Positions 17,335 to 26,245 of a stretch of DNA of 64,000 bases are shown piece after piece. The stretch's first letter is position 1, and the number at the start of each line of letters is the position of its first letter. Source of the DNA: Mycolicibacterium fluoranthenivorans (GTDB lineage Bacteria > Actinomycetota > Actinomycetes > Mycobacteriales > Mycobacteriaceae). The stretch spans positions 2,852,001 to 2,916,000 of the forward strand of contig NZ_JAANOW010000001.1 of NCBI RefSeq assembly GCF_011758805.1. Direction: 5' to 3'. The position numbers and the translations under genes were made by a program. The notes beneath the pieces are model-generated. The model was not told the origin of the DNA. It ran no database searches and worked only from the letters and a program-made list of their open reading frames with translations.

Positions 17335-18713
17335 TTGGAGACTCTGTCAGAACGCGTTTTCTCTGATCGTGCGCCACGGCGCGCCGACAACACGGTGGCC
17401 TATATCGACCAGGCGTCCTACGTGGGCCTGCGCGCACTGGGTCGCGGCCCGGTCATTCAGTTCACCTGGATCTACGAGCGCGGTGTCGATCTCGACGGGT
17501 TGCGCCGGCTCTGCCGCAATCTCGGGCAGACGATCCTCGGTCGCCGGTTGGAGCGGTCCCCGCTGCCGTTCGGCAGGCACCGCTGGGTGGCGGCGCCGCC
17601 TCCCGGCGATATCGAGGTGATGGCCGTCGAACGCACCCGTGAGTCCATCTGGGAATGGGTGAGCGCGCGGGCCGAAAAACCGGTGGACCCGGAGACGGGA
17701 CCCGCATGGCATCTCGCGGTGCAACCACTGACCGGTGGTGGCGATGCGGTGTCGCTTGCGGTGTCACACACCGTGTCCGATGCCGGCGGGATCATCATGT
17801 CGATTGCGGAGGCACTCGACGGCACCGCGCGCGATCTCGGTTATCCGCCGCCGCGGTCGCGCTCGTTGCCCACCGCGCTGCGTCAGGATTTCGGCACGAC
17901 GCTGAGCACGCTGCGCCGAGTCCCGTCGGCGGTGATCGGCGCGGCGCGGATAGCCCGCGAACAGAAGGACGAGCTGGCCGATTCGGCGAAGGCGGCTCAG
18001 CCGGTGCGCCCCCACGTCGCGGACTCGGTCACCGTGCCGACGCTGGCGGTCAATGTCGACCTCGCCGAATTCGACGCGGTGGCCTCGGCGCTCGGTGGTA
18101 CCCGCAATGTGCTGTTCGCTGCGGTCGCGGCGCGGCTCGGGCGGATCATCGGGCGGGTGGACGCGGCCGGGCAGGCGATGGTTGTCGTTCCCGGTCAGTG
18201 AGCGCTCCGAAGGGGACACCACCGGTAACGCCCTGAACACGATCACCGTGCTGGCCGATCCGGCCACCGTCCTGGACGATCTGAGCACGCTGCGCCGCGA
18301 GATGAAGCAGGCGCTGGTGACGATGGCCGAGAACCGGGACACACTGATGGCGCCGTTGCCGTTGACGCCGTTCGTCCCGCAATTCCTGGTGCGCCGGTTG
18401 GAGAAGATGGTGCTTAAGGTGGGTGGGCCGATCGGCTGTTCGAACCTAGGCGAGTTACCGGATGCGGTGAACCGTCCCGACGGCAGCCACGCGGACCATT
18501 TTCGACGCCAGGCTGGTCGAACCCGGTGTCACCGCAGCGGATTTCGCCAGCCGCGGTGGCCTGCTCTGGCTGGCGGTGGCGTTCCTGCACGGCAGGATGA
18601 GTTTGAACATCCGGTCGTGGACCGTCGACGGCCCGAATTCCGTTGCGGCACTGTCGGACGCGGTGGTCGCGGCCTTCGCGGAATTCGGGCTGTCGGCTGT
18701 CATCGAACATTAG
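17335..18713 (+). pseudogene. Frameshifted acyltransferase-like (WS/DGAT/condensation-superfamily) gene
   Basis: A diverged paralog of the intact gene at 20608-21948, readable along its whole length but in three frames. Frame 1 runs to 18201 (NTVAYIDQASYVGLRALG ... GRIIGRVDAAGQAM), then an extra G in the GG at 18180-18181 shifts to frame 2 (LSFPVSERSEGDTTGNAL ... NRPDGSHAD), and an extra C in the CC at 18496-18497 shifts to frame 3 (RLVEPGVTAADF ... SAVIEH). The HxxxDA motif is SHTVSDAGG. The start is unclear; TTG at 17335 follows a G-rich site, and ATG 17278 is also in frame. Either a recent pseudogene or two single-base sequencing errors. Confidence 0.8.
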
Positions 18714-18725
18714 GACACTCGAACA

Positions 18726-19910
18726 CTAGAGCCGTTCGATGATGGTGGCGTTGGCCATCCCGCCGCCCTCACACATGGTCTGCAGGCCGTAGCGTGCGCC
18801 ACGTTGCTCCAGGGCGTTGACCAGGGTTGTCATGATCCGTGCGCCACTGGCACCCAGCGGGTGCCCGATGGCGATGGCGCCACCGTGGACGTTGACCTTG
18901 TTCAGGTCGGCTCCCACCTCGGCGGCCCAGCTGAGCACCACCGGCGCGAAGGCCTCGTTCACCTCGAAGAGGTCGATGTCCGACAATGCGAGCCCCGCCT
19001 TGCGCAGCACCTTCTCGGTGGCCGGGATGACACCGGTCAGCATGTAGAGCGGATCTGATCCGACCACCGTGGTGGTGTGGATGCGTGCCAGCGGTCGCAG
19101 TCCCAGCCGTTTCGCGGTCTCGCCACTGGTGATCATCACCGCGGCGCTGCCGTCGGACAGCGGGGACGAGTTGCCCGGGGTGATCTCCCACGTGATCTGG
19201 GGGAAGCGGGCTGCGTAAGCCTCGTTGTAGAAGGCGGGCCGCAAGCCGGCGAGGGTCTCCACGGTGGTGCCGGGCCGCACGATCTCGTCGGTGCTCAGTC
19301 CGGCGAAGGGAGCCAGCTCGTTGTCGAACAGGCCGGCCTTGGTGGCGGCTGCGGCCTTCTCGTGGCTGCTCGCCGAGAACTCGTCCAGCTGCGTGCGGGA
19401 CAGTTTCCACTTCGCGGCGATCAGCTCCGCGCTGATGCCCTGTGGGACAAGGCCTTCGGGATACCTGGCGGCCATGTCGAGACCGAACGGGTCACTACCG
19501 GGCAGCACCGACGAGCCCATCGGCACCCGCGACATGGACTCCACACCCGCGGCGATGACGATGTCGTAGGCGCCGGCCAGCACACCTTGGGCGGCGAAGC
19601 TGATGGCCTGCTGGCTGCTGCCGCACTGACGATCCACAGTGGTGCCGGGCACGGTCTCGGGGAAGCCCGCGCCGAGCAGTGCGTTGCGGGCGATGTTCAC
19701 GGACTGGTCACCCACCTGGGTGACGGCGCCCGCGATGACGTCGTCGACCTCGACCGGGTCGACGCCGGTGCGGACGATCAGCTCGCGCAGGCTGTGGGCG
19801 AGCAGATCGGCGGGCAGCACGCCGTGCAGCGCGCCGTTGGCCTTGCCCTTGCCGACCGGGGTGCGTACCGCACCGACGATGACCGCGTCGCGACCTGAAT
19901 ATCCGGACAT
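18726..19910 (-). CDS. Acetyl-CoA acetyltransferase / thiolase
   Basis: 394-aa thiolase that condenses two acyl-CoAs or, in reverse, cleaves 3-ketoacyl-CoA. The nucleophilic cysteine is in VDRQCGSSQQAISFAAQGV (residues ~88-106), the histidine in GGAIAIGHPLGASGARI and the second active cysteine in LQTMCEGGGMANA at the C-terminus, so all catalytic residues are in place. The ATG at 19910 follows GAGGAGAG. It is divergent from the HxlR regulator, and their shared gap contains a perfect inverted repeat, suggesting local control. Confidence 0.92.
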   Translation of the reverse strand: MSGYSGRDAVIVGAVRTPVGKGKANGALHGVLPADLLAHSLRELIVRTGVDPVEVDDVIAGAVTQVGDQSVNIARNALLGAGFPETVPGTTVDRQCGSSQQAISFAAQGVLAGAYDIVIAAGVESMSRVPMGSSVLPGSDPFGLDMAARYPEGLVPQGISAELIAAKWKLSRTQLDEFSASSHEKAAAATKAGLFDNELAPFAGLSTDEIVRPGTTVETLAGLRPAFYNEAYAARFPQITWEITPGNSSPLSDGSAAVMITSGETAKRLGLRPLARIHTTTVVGSDPLYMLTGVIPATEKVLRKAGLALSDIDLFEVNEAFAPVVLSWAAEVGADLNKVNVHGGAIAIGHPLGASGARIMTTLVNALEQRGARYGLQTMCEGGGMANATIIERL

Positions 19911-19927
19911 GTGCGCTCTCCTCGCCA

Positions 19928-19951
19928 CTGAGTATTGCTTTCTATACTCAG
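19928..19951. promoter_or_regulatory. Operator-like inverted repeat in the thiolase/HxlR divergent promoter
   Basis: CTGAGTAT and ATACTCAG are perfect complementary arms eight bases apart. A related half site, CTGGGTAT, follows at 19971-19978. The repeat starts 17 bases before the thiolase ATG and 50 bases before the regulator ATG. It is the obvious candidate binding site for the HxlR-family protein encoded next door, which would control both directions. Inference from geometry only. Confidence 0.6.
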
Positions 19952-20000
19952 ATGTAACACCTGGGTATATCTACATCAACCCAGCGGTAGGGTGATGTGC

Positions 20001-20483
20001 ATGACAGTTCTGCAGGGAGTGCTCGCAGACCGCGATGCCTGGTCGGCGGTGGGGCATTGCCCCATCGAGAAGGCGATGGGGCTGATCGGCACCAAGTCGG
20101 CGATGTTGATCATGCGCGAGGCCTTCTACGGCACGACCCGGTTCGACGATTTCGCCCGCCGGGTCGGGATCACCAAGGCCGCCGCGTCGGCGCGGCTGTC
20201 CGAACTGGTCGACGCCGGGCTGCTGACCAAGCAGCCCTACCGGGAACCGGGGCAGCGCAGCCGGGACGAATACGTGCTCACCGAGGCGGGCACCGACCTG
20301 ATGCCCGTGGTGTGGGCGATGTTCGAGTGGGGTCGAAAACACCTCAAGGACAGCGGCCTGCGGCTCACCCACCTGGACTGCGGGTCCGACGCGGGAGTGG
20401 AGGTCCGGTGCACGCAGGGCCACCCGGTGCCGCCGGGCGAACTCGGTATGCGGCTGGCCAGAAGGGGCACAAGCCGCACATAG
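20001..20483 (+). CDS. HxlR-family winged-helix transcriptional regulator
   Basis: 160 aa. The HxlR signature runs from residue ~14 as VGHCPIEKAMGLIGTKSAMLIMREAFYG, followed by a winged helix-turn-helix (FDDFARRVGITKAAASARLSELVDAGLL) and the wing EPGQRSRDEYVLTEAG. The single cysteine in GHCPIEKA is where redox- or aldehyde-sensing members react. A TAGGGT box at 19988-19993 lies seven bases before the ATG at 20001, suggesting a leaderless message. It probably controls the divergent thiolase, and perhaps the downstream acyltransferase-like gene, through the repeat at 19928-19951. Confidence 0.85.
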   Translation: MTVLQGVLADRDAWSAVGHCPIEKAMGLIGTKSAMLIMREAFYGTTRFDDFARRVGITKAAASARLSELVDAGLLTKQPYREPGQRSRDEYVLTEAGTDLMPVVWAMFEWGRKHLKDSGLRLTHLDCGSDAGVEVRCTQGHPVPPGELGMRLARRGTSRT

Positions 20484-20607
20484 CAAACGCTCACGCCATC
20501 CACCGGGATGTCATATGCTCCTCGCGGAATTCGAGATCACGTGAGCCAGGGGGGCCCAGCCGCGTGCCGATCGATCAGCCACGGCGAGAAAGGGCCCCCG
20601 CACCGCT

Positions 20608-21948
20608 ATGACGCTGCCGCCTGACAACACGCTGGCCTATATGGACCAGGGCTCGTATCTCGCCCTGCGGGCGCTGGGGCGCGCGCCGGTCATCCAATAC
20701 GTCTGGATCTACGACCGCGGTGTCGACCTGGCAGGCCTGCGGACCTTCCACGCCAACCTGCACGACGGTTTGCTGGGCCGCCGGCTGGAGCGGTCGGTGG
20801 TCCCGTTCGGCAGGCATCATTGGGTCCGGTCGGACAACCCGGAGAGCCTCGACATCGCAACCGTCGAGCGCAGCCGCGACGAGGTCTGGGACTACGTCGA
20901 GGAACGGGTGAACGTGCCCGTCGACCCCGAACACGGGCCGCCCTGGCATCTCGGGGTGCAACCGCTGATCGGGGGCGGCGCGGTCGTCACGCTGGTGGTG
21001 TCGCACACCGTGGCCGACGCCGGTGCGCTGATCGCCTCGATCGTCGGCGCGGTCTCGGGCACCAGCCGGAACCTGAACTATCCGGCGCCCGGCGCGCGGA
21101 CGCGGCGGCAGGCGTTCGGGGCCGACCTGCGCACCGCGTGTCGCGCGCTCCGGGAGGTTCCCGGCGCCCTGGCCGGGGCCGCACGGCTGGCCCGCGAGCA
21201 GTCGGGTGAGCTGTCGGCCTCGGCGCGTTCGGCGCCGACGGTCCGGACCCGGCGGTCGGACCGCCCGGTCGGGCTGCCCATGGTGGCGGCGGCGGTCGAC
21301 CAGACCACCTGGGACGAGCGGGCCAAAGCGCTTGGCGGAACCAGCAACGTGCTGCTGACCGGTCTGGGTATCCGGGTCGGGGTGCTGATGGGGCGCGTCG
21401 GCGCCGACGGGCAGGCGATGTTGTCGTTGCCGGTCAGCGAGCGGGTCGAGGGGGACACCCGGGGAAACGCCCTCAACTCGATCACCGTCCACACCGGCGC
21501 CGCCGCGGTCACCTCCGATCTCGGGGAGGTGCGGCGCGGGATCAAGACCGAACTCACCGAGTTGGCCGGGAAGCGGGAGTTGTTGCTGGCGCCCCTGCCG
21601 CTGGTGCCCTACACCCCGAAATTCCTGCTGCGCCGCCTGGAGATGGTGGCGCTCAAGGTCGGTAAGCCCATCGGGGTGTCGAACATGGCCGACCTGCCCA
21701 AGGAGGTCAACCGTCCGGACGGCTCGGAGGCGGACTTCTTCACCTCGCGGTTGGCCGAGCCCGGTCTGACCGAGGCCGATCTGGACCGGATGGGTGGCCG
21801 CATGATGCTCGCCTCGGGCAACGTGGCGGGCAAGGTGTGCCTGTCCGTGGTGGCGTGGGAGCCCGGCGCCGCGAATACCAAAGCGGCACTCGTGGAATCG
21901 GTGCGGCAGGCGCTGACGGACTTGGGTCTGAGCGCCGACGTGGAGTAG
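20608..21948 (+). CDS. Acyltransferase-like protein (WS/DGAT/condensation superfamily)
   Basis: 446 aa, function unknown. The active-site-like motif is VVSHTVADAGALIASI near residue 130, a variant of the HHxxxDG motif of wax-ester/diacylglycerol acyltransferases that lacks the first histidine. The later LSLPVSERVEGDTRGNALNS (around residue 271) resembles the PVS...D..GN motif of that family, so a CoA-dependent acyl transfer is possible. It is the intact copy of the pseudogene at 17335-18713, the pair flanking the thiolase and HxlR gene. The ATG at 20608 has GAGAAAGGG upstream, and a TATGCT box sits at 20515-20520. Confidence 0.6.
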   Translation: MTLPPDNTLAYMDQGSYLALRALGRAPVIQYVWIYDRGVDLAGLRTFHANLHDGLLGRRLERSVVPFGRHHWVRSDNPESLDIATVERSRDEVWDYVEERVNVPVDPEHGPPWHLGVQPLIGGGAVVTLVVSHTVADAGALIASIVGAVSGTSRNLNYPAPGARTRRQAFGADLRTACRALREVPGALAGAARLAREQSGELSASARSAPTVRTRRSDRPVGLPMVAAAVDQTTWDERAKALGGTSNVLLTGLGIRVGVLMGRVGADGQAMLSLPVSERVEGDTRGNALNSITVHTGAAAVTSDLGEVRRGIKTELTELAGKRELLLAPLPLVPYTPKFLLRRLEMVALKVGKPIGVSNMADLPKEVNRPDGSEADFFTSRLAEPGLTEADLDRMGGRMMLASGNVAGKVCLSVVAWEPGAANTKAALVESVRQALTDLGLSADVE

Positions 21949-21977
21949 CGCCGGTGGGCGCCGGATAGCCTTCAGGC

Positions 21978-22889
21978 GTGCTGCAGATACGGGTGATCGC
22001 GCCGGCGGAACTGACCGAGTCGGTGCTTGAACTCTGCCGGCACACGCCGGGCGTCGCGCATGTCGTCGTGCACCGCGGTGCCGCCGTCGAACCGGCCGGC
22101 GACCTCGTCGCCGTCGACGTGGCGCGGGAGTCGGCCGACAGGATGGTCGGCCGGCTCAAGGCGCTCGGCTTGACCGACGACGGCGCCATCACCCTGGAGG
22201 CCCTCGGCACGGTGCTGTCCAAGGCCGGGTTCAGGGCCGACGACGAGGCCGAGGGCGACGGGGCCGACGCGGTGTTGTGGGACGAGTTGCTGGCGCGCAC
22301 CCGCGAAGAGTCCAGTCTGTCGGTGACCTTCCTCGCTTTTCTGTGCATCGCCCGCTTGCTGGCCGCGGTGGGTGTGCTGACAGATTCGGCCGTCACGGTC
22401 GTCGGCGCCATGGTGGTGGGTCCGGAATTCGGTCCGCTGGCCGCGTTGGCGGTGGCGCTGGTGCGGCGCCGCGCAGCCCTGGCGCGGCGGGCGGCCGCGG
22501 CGCTGTTGATCGGCTTTCCGCTGGCGATGGTCCTGACGGGTGTCGCCACCCTCGGTTTCGAGGCGCTCGGCTGGGTGGCACTGACCAGCACCCGGAACCT
22601 CGAGCAGGTCGACTTCATCTTCCAGGTGGGCCCGTTCTCCTTCGTGGTGGCGCTGCTGGCGGGAGCTGCCGGAATGCTGTCGCTGGTGTCAGCCAAATCG
22701 GCTGCCCTGGTAGGGGTTTTCATCTCGGTCACCACGGTGCCCGCCGCGGGCTTCGCGGTGGTTGCTGCCACCGTCGGCGATTGGGACATCGCGGCGTACT
22801 CGGTCTTGCAGCTGATGGTCAATCTGATCGGCATCGTGGCGGCCGGCGTCGTGGTGCTGGCAGCACACCGGAGGCTGCACGACGCGTAA
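21978..22889 (+). CDS. DUF389 membrane protein
   Basis: 303 aa. The first ~110 residues are soluble (LQIRVIAPAELTESVLELCR ... ALGLTDDGAITLEAL); the rest has five or six membrane helices, with the family motif AVTVVGAMVVGPEFGPLAALAVAL near residue 140. DUF389 proteins are of unknown function. The GTG at 21978 stands six bases after TAGCCT (21966-21971), fitting a leaderless start. It precedes the transglutaminase operon by 41 bases and could share its transcript, but nothing in the protein ties it to that pathway. Confidence 0.8.
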   Translation: MLQIRVIAPAELTESVLELCRHTPGVAHVVVHRGAAVEPAGDLVAVDVARESADRMVGRLKALGLTDDGAITLEALGTVLSKAGFRADDEAEGDGADAVLWDELLARTREESSLSVTFLAFLCIARLLAAVGVLTDSAVTVVGAMVVGPEFGPLAALAVALVRRRAALARRAAAALLIGFPLAMVLTGVATLGFEALGWVALTSTRNLEQVDFIFQVGPFSFVVALLAGAAGMLSLVSAKSAALVGVFISVTTVPAAGFAVVAATVGDWDIAAYSVLQLMVNLIGIVAAGVVVLAAHRRLHDA

Positions 22890-22930
22890 CCGTGCTGCGC
22901 GGGCCTCTGTGGTGTGGTGGGATTCCCGTC

Positions 22931-25900
22931 ATGGGAATCAAGGTGGCGCTGGAGCACCGCACCAGCTACACGTTCGACAGACTCGTGGAGTTGTATCCGC
23001 ATGTGGTGCGGCTGCGCCCCGCCCCGCACTCCCGCACCCCGATCGAGGCCTACTCGTTACAGGTCGAGCCGGCCGACCACTTCATCAACTGGCAGCAGGA
23101 CGCGTTCGGCAACTTCCTGGCCAGGCTGGTGTTCCCGAACCGGGCCAGCAGCCTCACCATCACCGTCGGCCTGATCGCCGACCTGAAGGTGATCAACCCC
23201 TTCGACTTCTTCATCGAGGAATGGGCCGAAACGGTCCCGTTCACCTACCCGCGGGCGCTGGCCGAGGATCTCAAGCCCTATTTGCGCCCGGTCGACGAGG
23301 CCGGCGCCGGCACCGGCCCCGGTGAGCTGGTCGAAGCCTGGGTGAAGAACTTCCACGTCCCCGACGGCACGCGCACCATCGATTTTCTGGTGGCGCTCAA
23401 CCGCGCCGTGAACGCCGACGTCGGCTACAGCGTCCGGATGGAGCCGGGTGTGCAGACCCCGGACCACACGCTGCGCACCGCGATCGGTTCCTGCCGCGAT
23501 TCGGCGTGGCTGCTGGTGTCGATCCTGCGCCAGTTGGGCTACGCCGCGCGGTTCGTCTCCGGCTACCTGGTCCAGCTGACCTCCGATGTCGAGGCGCTCG
23601 ACGGTCCGTCCGGCCCGGCCGCAGACTTCACCGATCTGCATGCCTGGACCGAGGTGTACGTGCCCGGCGCCGGGTGGATCGGCCTGGATCCCACCTCGGG
23701 TCTGTTCGCCGGCGAAGGTCACATCCCGCTGTCGGCCACCCCGCACCCGGAGTCCGCCGCGCCGATCACCGGCTCGACCGGAAAGTGCGAGACCACGCTG
23801 GAATTCTCCAACGTCGTCACCCGGGTGCACGAGGATCCGCGCGTCACGCTGCCCTACACCCCGGCCGCCTGGGCCTCGATCATCGATCTGGGCGAGAAGG
23901 TGGACGCCCGGCTGTCGGCGGGCGATGTCCGCCTGACCGTGGGCGGCGAACCGACCTTCGTCTCCATCGACAACCAGACCGATCCGGAATGGACCACCGA
24001 GGCCGACGGCCCGCACAAACGCCAGCGGGCCTCGGCGCTGGCTGCCCGGCTGAAGAAGGTGTGGGCACCGCAGGGTCTGGTGCAACGCAGCCAGGGCAAG
24101 TGGTATCCGGGAGAACCGTTGCCGCGCTGGCAGATCGGGTTGTTCTGGCGGGTCGACGGTGCGCCGCTGTGGAGCGACCCGTCGCTGCTCGCCGACCCCT
24201 GGGGCCAGACCAATCCCGAGCCGGCCCCCGACGGGGCCGACGCCGCACTGCTGGGCGCGGTCGCCGACGGGCTGACGCTGCCCGCCAGCCAGGTCCGGCC
24301 GGCCTTCGAGGACGCGCTGAGCCGGTTGGCCGGCGCGGTGCGGCTGCCCGCCGGTGACCCGGTCGACGCGGCCGACGACCTCAGTGCCGACGATGCGGCG
24401 TCCCGCGCCGCGTTGCTGGCCCGCCTCGACGAATCCGTCGTCGAACCCGCCGCGCACGTGTTGCCGCTGCACCGCCGCGACGACGACTCGGGCTGGGCCA
24501 GTGCGGACTGGCAGCTGCGGCGCGGCCGCATCGTCCTGCTCGAGGGTGATTCACCCGCCGGTCTGCGCCTGCCGCTGAACGCCATCAGCTGGCATGCGCC
24601 GCGACGGACCTTCGAGGCCGACCCGCTGACTCAGGACGGCACCCTGCTACGGGGCCCGGCCCAGCAGGCCGAGGCATCCGTCGAGCCGACCGAGGATGCA
24701 CCTCCCACCGCACTGGTGGCCGAGATCCGGGACGGTTTCCTCTACGTCTTCCTGCCGCCCACCGACACCCTGGAGGACTTCCTCGACCTGGTGTCACGGG
24801 TGGAGGCCGCGGCGGCGGCGATCGCGTGCCCCGTGGTCATCGAGGGGTACGGGCCACCCCACGACGGCCGGCTGACGTCCATGACGATCACCCCGGACCC
24901 GGGTGTCATCGAGGTCAACGTGGCGCCCACGGCCAGCTTCGCCGACCAGCGAGCGCAGCTGGAGACGTTGTACGAGGAAGCCCGGCTGGCGCGCCTGTCC
25001 ACCGAGTCGTTCGACGTGGACGGCACCCACGGCGGCACCGGCGGTGGCAACCACATCACCCTGGGCGGCATCACCCCGGCGGACTCGCCGCTGCTGCGCC
25101 GTCCCGATCTGCTGGTGTCGCTGTTGACCTACTGGCAGCGCCACCCCTCGTTGTCCTACCTGTTCGCGGGGCGCTTCATCGGCACCACCTCGCAGGCGCC
25201 GCGGGTCGACGAGGGCCGCTCGGAATCCCTGTACGAATTGGAGATCGCGTTCGCCGAGATCGCCCGGCTGGCCGAGATCGGTGCCGCCAAACCGTGGGTG
25301 ACCGACCGCGCGCTGCGGCATCTGCTCACCGATATCACCGGCAACACGCACCGGGCCGAGTTCTGCATCGACAAGCTCTACAGCCCCGACAGCCCGCGTG
25401 GCCGGCTCGGCCTGCTGGAGCTGCGCGGGTTCGAGATGCCACCGCACCACCAGATGGCCATGGTGCAGTCGCTGCTGGTGCGCTCGTTGGTGGCGTGGTT
25501 CTGGGATGAGCCGCTGCGCGCCCCGCTGATCCGGCACGGGGAGAATCTGCACGGCCGATACCTGTTGCCGCACTTCCTGATTCAAGACATCGCCGATGTC
25601 GCCGGTGATCTGCGTGCGCACGGGGTCGACTTCGACACCAGCTGGTTGGACCCGTTCACCGAGTTCCGCTTCCCGCGGATCGGCACCGCGGTGTTCGACG
25701 GCGTCGAGATCGAACTGCGGGGCGCCATCGAGCCGTGGAACGTGCTGGGCGAGGAGTCCACCGCCGGGGGCACCGCACGCTATGTCGACTCGTCGGTGGA
25801 GCGCGTGCAGGTGCGCCTGATCGGCGCGGACCGGCACCGGTACATCGTCACGGTGAACGACCAGCCGATCCCGTTGCTGGCCACCGACAAGGCCGACGTC

Positions 25901-26245
25901 CAGGTCGGGGGTGTGCGCTTCCGCGCCTGGCAGCCGCCCAGCGCGCTGCACCCGACCATCACCGTCGACGGGCCGCTGCGTTTCGAGCTCATCGACACCC
26001 TCACCGGTTCGTCGAAGGGTGGCTGCACCTACCACGTGGCCCATCCCGGCGGCCGCGCCTACGACAGCCCGCCGGTGAACGCCGTCGAGGCCGAATCGCG
26101 CCGCGGACGCCGGTTCGAGGTGGCCGGATTCACTCCGGGCCGGCTGGATCTGTCCGATCTCCGGGAGAAGCAGGCGCGCCAGTCCACCGATATGGGTGCG
26201 CCGGGGATTCTTGACTTGCGCCGGGTGCGTACCGTTCTGCGGTAA
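22931..26245 (+). CDS. Large transglutaminase-like / DUF2126 protein (Rv2566-like)
   Basis: 1104 aa. An N-terminal bacterial transglutaminase domain (residues ~1-330) has the Cys-His-Asp triad in GSCRDSAWLLVS (Cys ~186), DLHAWTEVYVPG and GLDPTSGLFAG. The rest, from RLTVGGEPTFVSIDNQTDP (residue ~334), is the long DUF2126 region with GTGGGNHITLGG and RLGLLELRGFEMPPHHQMAM, conserved in the Rv2566 group. The start at ATG 22931 matches the remembered Rv2566 N-terminus pattern (MGIKVALEHRTSYTFDR); the frame is open further upstream only as shadow. Its stop overlaps the next start (TAATG). Probably a cysteine amidase or ligase on a peptide-like substrate; activity unproven. Confidence 0.85.
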   Translation: MGIKVALEHRTSYTFDRLVELYPHVVRLRPAPHSRTPIEAYSLQVEPADHFINWQQDAFGNFLARLVFPNRASSLTITVGLIADLKVINPFDFFIEEWAETVPFTYPRALAEDLKPYLRPVDEAGAGTGPGELVEAWVKNFHVPDGTRTIDFLVALNRAVNADVGYSVRMEPGVQTPDHTLRTAIGSCRDSAWLLVSILRQLGYAARFVSGYLVQLTSDVEALDGPSGPAADFTDLHAWTEVYVPGAGWIGLDPTSGLFAGEGHIPLSATPHPESAAPITGSTGKCETTLEFSNVVTRVHEDPRVTLPYTPAAWASIIDLGEKVDARLSAGDVRLTVGGEPTFVSIDNQTDPEWTTEADGPHKRQRASALAARLKKVWAPQGLVQRSQGKWYPGEPLPRWQIGLFWRVDGAPLWSDPSLLADPWGQTNPEPAPDGADAALLGAVADGLTLPASQVRPAFEDALSRLAGAVRLPAGDPVDAADDLSADDAASRAALLARLDESVVEPAAHVLPLHRRDDDSGWASADWQLRRGRIVLLEGDSPAGLRLPLNAISWHAPRRTFEADPLTQDGTLLRGPAQQAEASVEPTEDAPPTALVAEIRDGFLYVFLPPTDTLEDFLDLVSRVEAAAAAIACPVVIEGYGPPHDGRLTSMTITPDPGVIEVNVAPTASFADQRAQLETLYEEARLARLSTESFDVDGTHGGTGGGNHITLGGITPADSPLLRRPDLLVSLLTYWQRHPSLSYLFAGRFIGTTSQAPRVDEGRSESLYELEIAFAEIARLAEIGAAKPWVTDRALRHLLTDITGNTHRAEFCIDKLYSPDSPRGRLGLLELRGFEMPPHHQMAMVQSLLVRSLVAWFWDEPLRAPLIRHGENLHGRYLLPHFLIQDIADVAGDLRAHGVDFDTSWLDPFTEFRFPRIGTAVFDGVEIELRGAIEPWNVLGEESTAGGTARYVDSSVERVQVRLIGADRHRYIVTVNDQPIPLLATDKADVQVGGVRFRAWQPPSALHPTITVDGPLRFELIDTLTGSSKGGCTYHVAHPGGRAYDSPPVNAVEAESRRGRRFEVAGFTPGRLDLSDLREKQARQSTDMGAPGILDLRRVRTVLR

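Noticed and set aside
18150..18520. Programmed ribosomal frameshifting in the acyltransferase-like gene
   Set aside because: Two separate +1 shifts would be needed, no slippery sequence or structure is evident, and the paralog at 20608 reads in one frame.
22277..22930. Upstream extension of the DUF2126 frame into the DUF389 gene
   Set aside because: The extension is an alternative frame of the DUF389 coding region with shadow-like Arg/Gly composition.
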